In this document: positions 23,832-33,218 of the stretch, in pieces | Layout of the letters: each line of letters begins with the position of its first letter | How positions within the stretch are numbered: position 1 is the stretch's first letter | NCBI GenBank assembly: GCA_937872475.1 | Contig: CALMSY010000014.1 | Location: forward strand, 10,572-74,571 | Direction of reading: 5' to 3' | DNA length: 64,000 nucleotides | From: 67-14 sp020438345 | GTDB lineage: Bacteria; Actinomycetota; Thermoleophilia; Solirubrobacterales; 70-9 | Made by a program: the position numbers and the translations under genes | The notes under the pieces: model-generated | Seen by the model: the letters and a program-made list of their open reading frames with translations, nothing else | Databases searched by the model: none | Told to the model about the DNA's origin: nothing

Positions 23832-24686
23832 GTGAGCGGTGACATCCGGTCACCGGTTCACCGGCTCCGCATCGGTAGGGTCCGGATCGTGATTCCGGAG
23901 ATCTCGATCGGCCCGCTGACCCTGCAGACCTTCGGCTTGATGTTCGCGGCCTCTTTCATCGTCTCCGGCTTGATCGTCTACAAACGGCTTGGCGAGATCG
24001 GCAAGCCACCGGACTGGGCATATGAGATGGTCTTCGCGGCTTTGGCCGGCGGGCTGATCGGCGCGCGCCTCTATTTCCTGGTCGACAACTACGACACGGT
24101 CAAGGACGATCTGCTCGGCAATATTTTCAGCGGTTCCGGCCTTACCTGGTACGGAGGCGCTGTGGGCGGTGCGATCGGGGTGATCCTCTGGGCCTGGTGG
24201 CGCAGGTTCCTCAACCTCTGGTTGCTCGACCTCGCGGCCCCGGCGCTCGCCGCCGGCTATGCGGTCGGACGGATCGGCTGCCAGCTCTCCGGCGACGGTG
24301 ATTACGGGAAGCCCTGGGATGGTCCCTGGGCGATGAGTTACGAGGATGGCACGGTTCCGACCCCGCCCGGCGTGACCGTTCACCCGACCCCGATTTACGA
24401 AACCCTCGTCATGGGTTTCGGGGCTTTCCTGCTCTGGCATCTCCGGGACCGGTTCCGGCTCGGCGTCCTTTTCGCGATCTATCTGATCTATGCCGGAACC
24501 GAACGCTTCCTGGTCGAGTTTCTACGGACCAACGTCGATGTCGCGCTGGGTCTCACCGCCGCCCAGCTTGAGTCACTGGCGATGATGCTCGCAGGCGGTA
24601 TCTGGATCCTCGTAGTCAGGAACCGCTATGGCACACTCGCCCGTCCGGCTGACCAGATGCCGGCCGCCGACGTCGGCAATTCCTGA
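23832..24686 (+). CDS. lgt: Prolipoprotein diacylglyceryl transferase
   Basis: Membrane enzyme that attaches diacylglycerol from phosphatidylglycerol to the lipobox Cys of prolipoproteins; its likely clients here include the lipoproteins at 53.7 kb, 54.3 kb and PotD. About seven helices. Conserved segments: GLTWYGGAVGGAIG, GRIGCQLSGDGDYG (the Lgt signature in the GC-GDG-YG form rather than GN-x-N), HPTPIYE, and FLVEFLR with the essential Arg. The start is GTG 23832; GTG 23889 (VIPEISIGPLTLQTFG) gives a more typical N-terminus and may be the real one. Confidence 0.9.
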   Translation: MSGDIRSPVHRLRIGRVRIVIPEISIGPLTLQTFGLMFAASFIVSGLIVYKRLGEIGKPPDWAYEMVFAALAGGLIGARLYFLVDNYDTVKDDLLGNIFSGSGLTWYGGAVGGAIGVILWAWWRRFLNLWLLDLAAPALAAGYAVGRIGCQLSGDGDYGKPWDGPWAMSYEDGTVPTPPGVTVHPTPIYETLVMGFGAFLLWHLRDRFRLGVLFAIYLIYAGTERFLVEFLRTNVDVALGLTAAQLESLAMMLAGGIWILVVRNRYGTLARPADQMPAADVGNS

Positions 24687-24697
24687 CGACTTGAGGT

Positions 24698-27088
24698 TCA
24701 GCGTCTCTTCGGGGCGCCCTGGATCTTGATCTTCGGCTTCACGACCAGACGGTTCGTCGCACCGTCGGTCATCGTGATGAAGATCTTCGGCACCGCGCGC
24801 TTGCCGCCCAGCAGGGCGGCGGCGACCAGTCGGCTCGGCCCGTTCCTGGCTGGCCGCAGCTTGATGGTGTTGGTCGAGCCGGCCTTTAGGGGTTGGGTGA
24901 CGGGTTTGAAGGCTGCTTTGTGTTTGCCCTTCCTGACCGAACCCGAGAGGTTTGCGGTGAGGGCTTCGTTTGCCCTGATCTTGACGGCGACCACGATTGT
25001 TTTGCCCTTTTGCTTCTGAAGCTTTGCTGCGGTCACGACTGCGTCCACCTTGGTGTCCGGGCACAGGCCTGGGTTTGTCTCGCAGGTCGAGTCGACCCGT
25101 TCCTTGACCACCGTGAAGTTGCGCTCGGCCGGGGTGGCGTCGATGTTGCCGACCAGGTCGATAGCCCTCACCTGGAAGTTGTGGGCCCCCAGCGCGAGAC
25201 CCGAGTATTCCTCGGGTGAGGTGCACGCTGCGAAGGCCTGCTCGTCTATGCGGCACTCAAAGGTGCCCGCCTCGTCCGACGAGAAGGTGAAACTGGCCGA
25301 GGTCGCGGTGACGTCACCCTGCGGGCCGGAATTGATCGCGGTCTCGGGGGGATCGGTCTCGTTGACCACGGTCCAGGTTCTTTCAGTCGGTGCCGTCTCG
25401 ACCTGATCGAAGACGTCGGTCGCCCGTACCCTGAAGGTGTGCTGTCCGAGGGACAGGTTGGTGTATTCCTGTGGCGAGTCACAGGGCAACCAGAAGTCGG
25501 TGCTGTCAAGTGAACACTCGAAGTACAGGTCGGGCTTATCGCCCGAGAAGGTGAAGCTCGCGTCCGCGGAGACCGTTTCACCGGTCGGCCCGCTTTCGAT
25601 CGTCGAGTCCGGGTTGGTCCCGTCGTTGCGGTTGAAGACCGTGATGCCGTTGGATGATCCGGCGTACAGGCTGTCACCATCCGGAGAGACCGCAACGGCG
25701 CGAACCTGTGCCAGAGTGGAAAGTTCCGCACAGTCAGTTACTTCGTCCGCCGCCCAGCAGCCTTCGAACGGTTTCTGGTCCAGGACCCCGGTATCGGGGT
25801 CCCGGTTGAGGACGACCAGGGCAGCCGGGATCGAGCCTCCGTCGCTGAGCGAGCTGATGTAGACCGCTTCGTCGGTTGCTGTCACCCCGAAGAGCTTGTA
25901 AAGGCCAACTGCTTCCGTACAGCCGGTCACACTTGCTACGGCGAAGCAGCCTGCGGCACCGGCTGGCCGGGTCAGTTCTCCGTTGACCGTGTTCCGGTCA
26001 AAAACGGTCACTGCCCCGGGGTCAGCGTCGGCGTCCGATGTCACGTACACGTTCTTTCCGTCCGGAGTAACTGAAATGTCAGTCACTTCCCCGAGCGTCG
26101 TCGTGGGAGTGCAGGCGCCCCCGGATCCGCTCTCGGTGAAGCATCCGGCGAGGCCGGCCTTCTGGGTGATCGTTCCGTCGGCGGCAACGTCGAAGACTGT
26201 CACCGAGTTGACGAGTGGACCGATAACCGAGACTGCGTAGAGGTTCTTGCCGTCGGCTGAAATCGTCAGCGCGGTGGGCATCAGATGGTTGCCGTCGGAG
26301 CAGCCGCTGTCGCCGTTGTCATTGACACAACCTGCGGTTCCGGCCTTCTGGGTAAGCACCCCGTCCGAGGCCCGATCGAAGACGGCAATGCCGCCGGTGA
26401 AATGTCGTCCCGCCGTGTAGATGGTGTTGCCGTCGGGAGATATCGCTACGTCAGATGCCGTCGAGAGTCCTCTCGCGTTCAGGCAGCCAACCGTCGCGCC
26501 TTCGGTGACACATCCGTTCGGGGAGGCCTTCCTGGCCAACGGACCCTGCTGTCCGACTGGATCCAGCGGGGAATCGATCGCCAGGTAGTCGAACACCGTG
26601 ACCGAGTGGGTCCGGCGGGCGCTGACATAGACCTGATTGTTGTCCGGTGAGATTGCGAGACCGTTCGGCGCCTGGAGGAAAGTCGCCTGGGATCCGCCCT
26701 GGCTGCAGTCGGGGACCAGGAAAGCCGATCTACAGGCATTGATGCGCGGGTCGGCTGTGAGAGACCCTCGCGAAAGGCTGCGGTCGAACGTCGTGATCGA
26801 ATCACCCTCCGTAGAGGCACTGAAGCTGTCGAAGCCGAGCACGAAGAGCCGCTTGTTGTCCGGGCTGACCTGCAGGGCCGCGACTCCGTTGCCGAGTCCG
26901 ATGCCGTCGAGGCAGCCATTGGGGGTTCCGATGCCGTCGGTGCCATCTTCGGAAACACACCAGTCATTGCTGCCCCCAGGGGGGGAGATATCCCCTGGAT
27001 CAGATGCCGAGGCGGTTCCTCCCAGCAAAGCGAAAGCCACGATAAATACGGCAATTCCCGGAATCCCGCTCAAACCCCTGACCTTCAT
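24698..27088 (-). CDS. Secreted seven-bladed propeller with Cys-paired blades and two Ig-like domains
   Basis: Signal peptide (1-28), then seven YVTN/lactonase-type blades, each with a core such as VAISPDGNTIYTAG. Before or after each blade core is a short Cys hairpin of the form GC-x(6-9)-GC or DC, seven in total (about 45-490), which would place one disulphide per blade. Two Ig-like modules of about 85 residues follow, each with the paired-Cys pattern FECRIDEQAFAACTSPEEY. A Cys linker (TCETNPGLCPDT) and a basic C-terminal domain ending PKRR complete it. No enzyme motif; probably an exported binding or surface protein. Confidence 0.8.
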   Translation of the reverse strand: MKVRGLSGIPGIAVFIVAFALLGGTASASDPGDISPPGGSNDWCVSEDGTDGIGTPNGCLDGIGLGNGVAALQVSPDNKRLFVLGFDSFSASTEGDSITTFDRSLSRGSLTADPRINACRSAFLVPDCSQGGSQATFLQAPNGLAISPDNNQVYVSARRTHSVTVFDYLAIDSPLDPVGQQGPLARKASPNGCVTEGATVGCLNARGLSTASDVAISPDGNTIYTAGRHFTGGIAVFDRASDGVLTQKAGTAGCVNDNGDSGCSDGNHLMPTALTISADGKNLYAVSVIGPLVNSVTVFDVAADGTITQKAGLAGCFTESGSGGACTPTTTLGEVTDISVTPDGKNVYVTSDADADPGAVTVFDRNTVNGELTRPAGAAGCFAVASVTGCTEAVGLYKLFGVTATDEAVYISSLSDGGSIPAALVVLNRDPDTGVLDQKPFEGCWAADEVTDCAELSTLAQVRAVAVSPDGDSLYAGSSNGITVFNRNDGTNPDSTIESGPTGETVSADASFTFSGDKPDLYFECSLDSTDFWLPCDSPQEYTNLSLGQHTFRVRATDVFDQVETAPTERTWTVVNETDPPETAINSGPQGDVTATSASFTFSSDEAGTFECRIDEQAFAACTSPEEYSGLALGAHNFQVRAIDLVGNIDATPAERNFTVVKERVDSTCETNPGLCPDTKVDAVVTAAKLQKQKGKTIVVAVKIRANEALTANLSGSVRKGKHKAAFKPVTQPLKAGSTNTIKLRPARNGPSRLVAAALLGGKRAVPKIFITMTDGATNRLVVKPKIKIQGAPKRR

Positions 27089-27208
27089 GCCTTCCCCCAG
27101 TCTGATCCGATCTTGAACCGGCTCAAGATCGCTTGTTGAGCGATCCTCGCACGAAGGGCGGCAGGCTGCAAGCGAATTTCATGCGCCTCAAGTAATAATC
27201 CCCGCTCC

Positions 27209-27281
27209 GGGCGGTTAGCTCAGTTGGTAGAGCGCCTGCTTTACACGCAGGATGCCGGGGGTTCAAGTCCCTCACCGCCCA
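27209..27281 (+). tRNA. tRNA-Val (anticodon TAC)
   Basis: 73 bases. Acceptor GGGCGGT pairs fully with ACCGCCC, D arm TAGCTCAGTTGGTAGAGC, anticodon stem CCTGC/GCAGG around TTTACAC (anticodon TAC), T arm GGTTCAAGTCC. CCA is not encoded. An AATAAT box followed by CCCCGC ends 9 bases before the mature 5' end. The 232 bases downstream hold no gene I can support. Confidence 0.96.
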
Positions 27282-27513
27282 CTCGGAGTCCTGGACCCAG
27301 AGAATCCGAGACAGTCCCCTTCCGATGCTTGCCATCGCGATGGAGCGAAGGCGCTCGCGATGCCCGATGCCCTGGTCGCAGCCACGGCCGGAGGGGCGGA
27401 TGAGAGGATCCTCGTCGCCGAGCCATCGGTCTTGCCGGCGCAGCCCGACAATCAGGTCGCAAGTGGACCGCACCCGCGGAATAGATTGCTCGCCATCCAA
27501 CTGCACTTCCCGG

Positions 27514-27867
27514 CTAGATCTTCGGGCAGTTGCCGGCGTATGACTTGTCGCTCTTGAAGTAGATGTCGATAACCGGGGCCCCGGTCGGGTCCTTCCGGAA
27601 CTTGCCGTAGGCGAACTTCATCGGACCTGTCGTGAAGCTCACGTTCGCTTGCTTTCCTCCCCACTTGCCACCGCCTCCGGTCTGGACCGTGTACTTGTGG
27701 TCGCCTTTCAGCTTGAACCAGTAGCCGAGGGTGTAGCACTCGTAGGTGCCTTTGGGTGCTGCCGCGGTCGCGGGTTGGGCCGCCATCAAGAAGAGCGCCG
27801 TGGCGGTGAGGGTTACCACCAGCCGGACCGGCCAGCCAGGCTTGTGTTCACGCGAGGGTCCGGACAT
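27514..27867 (-). CDS. Small secreted protein, unknown function
   Basis: About 117 residues from ATG 27867 with a signal peptide (PVRLVVTLTATALFLMAA, then QPATAAA) and a mature domain of about 80 residues with two Cys (YECYTLGY and AGNCPKI), probably disulphide-bonded, and a Gly-rich turn (QTGGGGKWGGKQ). The frame extends to 27918 with an unconvincing basic N-terminus. I do not recognise the family. Confidence 0.65.
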   Translation of the reverse strand: MSGPSREHKPGWPVRLVVTLTATALFLMAAQPATAAAPKGTYECYTLGYWFKLKGDHKYTVQTGGGGKWGGKQANVSFTTGPMKFAYGKFRKDPTGAPVIDIYFKSDKSYAGNCPKI

Positions 27868-28108
27868 GCCTGTCACCGTCCAATCGGGTCGTTGGCTCCG
27901 GCGGAGCCACCGTTTCAACCTATCCGCGCTTCAATCGCTCTGCCAGGTGTTCGCGCGTTTCCTGCTCATGGCCGGACAGCCGGCACGGTCCATTCCCGGG
28001 TCGCTGGCTTGACGCGGGTGTGGCCTTCTGTGAGACTCGAATCACTTGGCTTCGAGCTGGTTTCGGGGGGAAGGGGGTTCGATTCATGCGATTGGGGGCG
28101 GCAGGCAG

Positions 28109-31100
28109 ATGACGGTTTCGATTCCACAGCTCGGGTTGTCCCGGCCGCGCCTGCTTGCCGTGTCCCTCGCAATGATCGTGACCGCACTCGCCCTGGTCGG
28201 CGGTCCCCAACCAGCCAGTGCGGCCGATCCGGGTGTCAACTGGATCCAACGCACTTCCGCCGCTGACAACGAATGGAACTCGATCACCTACGGCAACGGG
28301 GTATTTGTTGCTGTGTCAGGCACCGGTGTCGGCAACCGGGTGATGACCAGCCCGGACGGAATCACCTGGACCAGCCGCACCTCCGCCGCCAACAACTACT
28401 GGAATGAAGTCACCTTCGGCAACGGATTGTTCGTCGCCGTGTCCCAATCCGGCTCTGGCAACCGGGTGATGACCAGTCCCGACGGGATCAACTGGACCAG
28501 CCGTACCTCGGCCGCCGATCTGGTCTGGACCTCGGTCACGTTCGGAAATGGCCTCTTTGTGGCGGTGGCAGCCAGCGGCGGCGGCAACCGGGTGATGACC
28601 AGTCCCGACGGGATCAACTGGACCATCCGGTCCTCGGCCGCTGACAACCAGTGGATTTCGGTCACCTACGGCGGTGGTTTGTTTGTCGCGGTCGCCCAGA
28701 CGGGTTCCGGCAACCGGGTGATGACCAGCCCGGACGGAATCAATTGGACCAGCCGGACCACCGCCATTGACAACAACTGGGACTCGGTGGCTTACGGCAA
28801 CGGGATCTTCGTCGCGACCGCTTTCACCGGTTCCGGCAACCGGGTGATGACCAGTCCCGACGGGATCAACTGGACGACCCGCACGTCGACCGCCGACAAC
28901 GAATGGAATGCCGTCACCTATGGAGGTGGCCTGTTCGTCGCCGTATCCGGTTCGCCCGGTTCCGGCAACCGGGTGATGACCAGCCCGGACGGAATCACCT
29001 GGACCAGCCAGGCCTCGGCTGCCGACAACAACTGGAACTCGGTGGTTTACGGCAACGGGATGTTCGTCGCCGTCTCCAGCACTGGTATCGGCAACCGGGT
29101 GATGACCTCGGGATCGATCGATTGGAGAAGTCGGACTTCCGCCGCAAGCCGGGAGTGGACTTCGGTCACCTATGGCAGCGGCCTGTTTGTGGCAGTTGCC
29201 TATAACGGCTCCGGGAACCGGGTGATGACCAGTCCGGATGGCACCAACTGGACACCCCGGGAAGCCGCAACAGACAACAACTGGAATTCGGTCACCTACG
29301 GCAACGGACTCTTCGTAGCGGTGGCACAATCCGGTTCGGGCGACCGGGTGATGACCAGCCCGGACGGAATCACCTGGACGGCCCGGGCCTCGGCGGCCGA
29401 CTACCTCTGGACCTCGGTCACCTACGGAAACGGACTGTTCGTAGCGGTGTCCATGGACGGTTCGGGCAACCGGGTGATGACCAGCCCCGATGGCATCAAC
29501 TGGACCCTCCGCAGCACTCCCGTCAACAACTCCTGGATCTCGGTGACTTTCGGCAACGGCCTGTTCGTGGCGGTCTCCTACGACGGTGCCGGCAACCGGG
29601 TGATGACCAGCCCTGACGGAGTCAACTGGACCAGCAGGTCCTCGGCCGCCGACAACGCATGGTTATCGGTCACCTTCGGCGGGGGACTGTTCGTTGCTGT
29701 CTCTCTGGATGGCGCCGGGAACCGGGTGATGACCAGCCCCGACGGGATCAACTGGACGAGCCGCAGCTCCGCCGCGAATCTCGGCTGGGCATCGGTCGCG
29801 TTCGGTGACGGACGGTTTGTCGCGGTTTCAACCGACGGCCCCGGAATCCGGGCGATGACCAGCCCGGACGGGATCAACTGGACGATTCAGGGTACGCCAG
29901 TCAACTATCAGTGGTTCTCGGTCACCTACGGTGATGGTCTCTTCGTCGCCGTCGCGGGGACCGGCTCGGGCGACCAGGTGATGACTTCCGGAGCGACGCT
30001 TGAACCTCTGAACGTTGCGAGGGCAGGCAGCGGCTTCGGGACGGTGACCACAAATCCGCCGGCGATCGACTGCGGTCCGGCAACCTCGGCCTGTGAACGT
30101 GGTTTCGTTCCGGATTCCAACGTCACCGTCACTGCCACTCCCAACCCCGGTTCCGTTTTTACCGGGTTCTCCGGAGCCTGCTCTGGCACGGCTCCCTGCG
30201 AGTTGACCATGGACGGTGCGAAATCTGTTGTCGCAGAGTTCGAGCCGGAATTCGAAGTGGAATGGACCAGCCGGACCTCCGTTGCTGACAACCAGTGGTC
30301 ATCCGTCGCTTATGGCAACGGACTGTTCGTAGCGGTGGCCCAGTCCGGTTCGGGAAACCGGGTGATGACCAGTCCCGACGGTGTCAACTGGGCAATCCGC
30401 AACACGCCTGTCAACAACTCCTGGATCTCGGTGGCTTTCGGCAACGGCCTGTTCGTGGCGGTCTCCTACGACGGTTCCGGCAACCGGGTGATGACCAGCC
30501 CTGACGGAATCAACTGGACCAGCAGGTCCCCGGCCGTTGACAACAGCTGGAACTCGGTCACTTTCGGCGAGGGACTGTTCGTCGCGGTCGCCACTTCCGG
30601 TTCCGGCAACCGGGTCATGACCAGTCCGGATGGCATCAACTGGACAAGCCGGGCTTCCGCCGCCGACACGCTCTGGACTTCGGTCACCTATGGCAACGGG
30701 CAGTTCGTGGCGGTCTCGGGAGTCGGCAGTCAGGTGATGACCAGTCCGGACGGCATCAACTGGACACCTGGCAGTGCTGCCGCCGACAATTACTGGATCT
30801 CGGTCACCTTCGGCGAAGGACTCTTCGTTGCCGTTTCCTACACCGGCTCGGGCGACCGGGTGATGACCAGTCCGGACGGGATCAACTGGACCAGCCGGAT
30901 TTCTGCCGCTGACCGACTCTGGACGTCGGTCACCTTCGGCGACGGGCTCTTCGTTGCCGTAGCGGAGAATGGCACTGGCAATCGGGTGATGACCAGCGTC
31001 GACGGGTTCAACTGGACGATCGGTAACTCCGCCGCAAACAACGAATGGTCCTCCGTCGCTTTCGGTAACGGTCTGTTTGCTGCGGTGTCCGACACCGGCT

Positions 31101-31744
31101 CCGGCAACCGGGTCATGACTTCGGGAGCGGTGCCGCAACTGCTCAGTGTCGGAACACAGGGTGACGGCACTGTCACTTCCAGTCCGGCCGGAATCAATTG
31201 CGGTTCCAGTTGCGGGGTCTACTTCCGTGGAAATGCCAGCGTTGAATTGATCGCCACCCCCGGGCAGGGTTCTGTGTTCTCTGGCTGGTCTGGCGCTTGT
31301 GCGGGTGCCGGGGCCTGTCAGGTGACGATGAGCGAGGCCAGGTCGGTGAGTGCCGTGTTCGCGGCTGCTCCGAACCCAACCCCAACCCCGACCCCGACCC
31401 CGACTCCGACTCCCACCCCGACTCCGACCCCTTCTGATCCCGCGGCTTTCACCCGGATCTCTCTCGTTCCGAAGCAGAAGAAACTAAATGCCGGAAAGAA
31501 GCTCCGGATGACAGTCAGCGTTACCAACTCGGGTGGTGAGGCCGGTACCGCGACCGTGAAGATCACTTCGAGCAACAACAGGAAGCTGAAGGTTCCGAAG
31601 CAGGTCAAGGTTGACGTGCCGGCAGGCAAGACCGTGAGCAGGTCCTTCCCGGTCAGATCAGTGAAACGCCAGAAGGGCAAGGTGAAGGTGACTGCCCGTC
31701 TTGCCGGTCAGTCGGTGCGTTCAGTGATCAAACTCAGGCGGTAG
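28109..31744 (+). CDS. Giant secreted protein: three seven-repeat propellers, two inserts, PT linker, basic C-terminal domain
   Basis: 1211 residues. Signal peptide (1-34, ends QPASAA). Then 21 repeats of about 42 residues with the consensus W-x-S-V-T-Y-G-N-G-L-F-V-A-V ... G-N-R-V-M-T-S-P-D-G-I-N-W-T. Repeats 7, 14 and 21 alone end VMTSG without PDG, so the array falls into 7+7+7 and suggests three seven-bladed beta-propellers. One module of about 80 residues (GACSG..C, bacterial-repeat type) separates propellers 2 and 3 and another follows propeller 3. A (PT)n linker and a CARDB-like basic domain ending KLRR follow. ATG 28109 begins a proper signal peptide; the frame extends to 28046. The FHA-protease gene starts 1 base after the stop. 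Confidence 0.85.
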   Translation: MTVSIPQLGLSRPRLLAVSLAMIVTALALVGGPQPASAADPGVNWIQRTSAADNEWNSITYGNGVFVAVSGTGVGNRVMTSPDGITWTSRTSAANNYWNEVTFGNGLFVAVSQSGSGNRVMTSPDGINWTSRTSAADLVWTSVTFGNGLFVAVAASGGGNRVMTSPDGINWTIRSSAADNQWISVTYGGGLFVAVAQTGSGNRVMTSPDGINWTSRTTAIDNNWDSVAYGNGIFVATAFTGSGNRVMTSPDGINWTTRTSTADNEWNAVTYGGGLFVAVSGSPGSGNRVMTSPDGITWTSQASAADNNWNSVVYGNGMFVAVSSTGIGNRVMTSGSIDWRSRTSAASREWTSVTYGSGLFVAVAYNGSGNRVMTSPDGTNWTPREAATDNNWNSVTYGNGLFVAVAQSGSGDRVMTSPDGITWTARASAADYLWTSVTYGNGLFVAVSMDGSGNRVMTSPDGINWTLRSTPVNNSWISVTFGNGLFVAVSYDGAGNRVMTSPDGVNWTSRSSAADNAWLSVTFGGGLFVAVSLDGAGNRVMTSPDGINWTSRSSAANLGWASVAFGDGRFVAVSTDGPGIRAMTSPDGINWTIQGTPVNYQWFSVTYGDGLFVAVAGTGSGDQVMTSGATLEPLNVARAGSGFGTVTTNPPAIDCGPATSACERGFVPDSNVTVTATPNPGSVFTGFSGACSGTAPCELTMDGAKSVVAEFEPEFEVEWTSRTSVADNQWSSVAYGNGLFVAVAQSGSGNRVMTSPDGVNWAIRNTPVNNSWISVAFGNGLFVAVSYDGSGNRVMTSPDGINWTSRSPAVDNSWNSVTFGEGLFVAVATSGSGNRVMTSPDGINWTSRASAADTLWTSVTYGNGQFVAVSGVGSQVMTSPDGINWTPGSAAADNYWISVTFGEGLFVAVSYTGSGDRVMTSPDGINWTSRISAADRLWTSVTFGDGLFVAVAENGTGNRVMTSVDGFNWTIGNSAANNEWSSVAFGNGLFAAVSDTGSGNRVMTSGAVPQLLSVGTQGDGTVTSSPAGINCGSSCGVYFRGNASVELIATPGQGSVFSGWSGACAGAGACQVTMSEARSVSAVFAAAPNPTPTPTPTPTPTPTPTPTPSDPAAFTRISLVPKQKKLNAGKKLRMTVSVTNSGGEAGTATVKITSSNNRKLKVPKQVKVDVPAGKTVSRSFPVRSVKRQKGKVKVTARLAGQSVRSVIKLRR
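28250..31127 (+). repeat. 21-copy tandem repeat of about 126 bp in three blocks of seven
   Basis: Coding repeats with strongly conserved DNA, for example GGCAACCGGGTGATGACCAG in most copies. Block 1 spans 28250-29131, block 2 29132 to about 29986, block 3 30272-31127; 29987-30271 is an unrelated insert. Positions 29522-29641 and 30410-30529 differ at only three of 120 bases by eye, which points to recent copying between blocks 2 and 3. Confidence 0.9.
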
Positions 31745-31745
31745 G

Positions 31746-33218
31746 GTGGCTCATCCCGCTGCGAGCCCGGTCCAGATGAAACTGACACTTCAATCCGCTG
31801 CCGACGGGGGACTCACCCTGGTTGACCCCTTTCCGTTCGAGATTGGACGTGATTCAAGCTGCGAACTCTGGATCGGGAACGACCCCGGGGTTTCACTTTT
31901 TCATGCGCGGATCACCCGCGACGGTGCCGGGGGCTGCTTCATCCATGACCTTGAAGCCGACAACGGCACCTTCCTGAACGAGGAGCGGATTGCCGCTGGC
32001 CAACCCGGCAAACTGAGCCAGGGAGATCGCCTCCGGTTCGGGAAGACGGAATACACGGTGAACTTCACGGATGCGCCACTGGAAAGGGGCCAGACCGCTG
32101 AAACCGAAGCAGAGAACGCGGTCCCGGTTGCGGGTGAAAGCTTTTCCGGGAATGAAGGCTCCTATGGCAAGGAAAGCTCCTCCGGCAACGCGAAGAAGAG
32201 CCGGAACCGGTTCATCGTCGGGGGGCTGGCGGCCGTCGGGCTGATCGCGGTCGGTTTTGCCCTCGCCGGACGTGGTGGATCCGATCACCAGAGGTCAACC
32301 AGCGAGGTTGTGGCGGAAGCGAAGCCGTCGACGGTTCTGGTTGTTTCCGGTATCGATGGCGAGCGGAACGGCAATGGTTCGGGCTGGGTTTACGACGCTG
32401 AGAATGGACTGGTTGTGACCAACGCCCATGTGGTTGACGGCAGCACCGAGTTCGCGATCGGGGTGGAAGGTGAAAACGAACTCAGGGAAGCGGAGATCGT
32501 CGGGGTTGCGCCCTGTGATGACCTGGCGGTGTTGAAGATGAGCGAAACGGAAGGGCTCCGGACCATGCCGCTGGGTTCCCAGTCGGAACTGGAGCAGGGG
32601 GACCGTCTGCTGACGCTCGGCTATCCGGCCAATGGCACCACCCGGGATGACCTGCAGGTGACCGACGGTGTGGTCTCGGTAGTCCAGACGGTGGCGGACG
32701 AGGCCGCCTTTGAGAACCCCGATTTTGCGGTCTACCCGAATGTGATCCAGACCGATGCGGCGATCAACGCCGGCAATTCCGGCGGCCCCAGCATCTCCGA
32801 AGACGGAAAGCTGATCGGAGTCAACACGCTCGGGAGTCTCGAGACCCAGAACCAGAACTTTGCGATCGGCGTGGACCGGGTCAAGGAGGTCGTCCCGGAC
32901 CTTGCGGCTGGTGACTCTCATGGCTGGGCGGGATTCGGTTTTGCCGCCTACTCGCGTGACGAACTGGCGGCAGAGGGGGTTTACCTGGACGGAGGCGCAC
33001 TAGCTGTGACTTCTGCCGCGCCCGGCACCGCAGCGGAAGACCAGGAGTTCTACGTCAATGATCTGGTCACCTATGTGAACGGTGAACGGGTAGCCAACCG
33101 CCGCCAGTACTGCGAGGCGGTCGAGGATGTCGAGTCAGGTGATGTGGTGCCGGTCACGGTGCTCGACAGCGTTTCCAACTATGCCAAGTACTACGACCTC
33201 GAAGTTCCCTTCGAATAG
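31746..33218 (+). CDS. FHA domain - membrane helix - trypsin-like protease with PDZ-like end
   Basis: Cytoplasmic FHA phosphothreonine-binding domain (about 30-105: FEIGRDSSCELWIG, SLFHARITRDG, DNGTFLNEERI), a Ser/Glu-rich linker, one membrane helix (FIVGGLAAVGLIAVGFALAG, about 160-180), then an external HtrA-type protease with His in TNAHVVDG (about 225), Asp in CDDLAVLK (about 257) and Ser in GNSGGPS (about 344). A degenerate PDZ-like domain ends the protein. GTG start one base after the propeller gene stop, so the pair is probably translationally coupled. It may signal envelope stress or process the upstream protein (inference). Confidence 0.88.
   Translation: MAHPAASPVQMKLTLQSAADGGLTLVDPFPFEIGRDSSCELWIGNDPGVSLFHARITRDGAGGCFIHDLEADNGTFLNEERIAAGQPGKLSQGDRLRFGKTEYTVNFTDAPLERGQTAETEAENAVPVAGESFSGNEGSYGKESSSGNAKKSRNRFIVGGLAAVGLIAVGFALAGRGGSDHQRSTSEVVAEAKPSTVLVVSGIDGERNGNGSGWVYDAENGLVVTNAHVVDGSTEFAIGVEGENELREAEIVGVAPCDDLAVLKMSETEGLRTMPLGSQSELEQGDRLLTLGYPANGTTRDDLQVTDGVVSVVQTVADEAAFENPDFAVYPNVIQTDAAINAGNSGGPSISEDGKLIGVNTLGSLETQNQNFAIGVDRVKEVVPDLAAGDSHGWAGFGFAAYSRDELAAEGVYLDGGALAVTSAAPGTAAEDQEFYVNDLVTYVNGERVANRRQYCEAVEDVESGDVVPVTVLDSVSNYAKYYDLEVPFE

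Noticed and set aside
28316..29329. Long minus-strand open frame rich in HHPV repeats
   Set aside because: It is the antisense of the propeller repeats; its repetitiveness is inherited from the sense gene.
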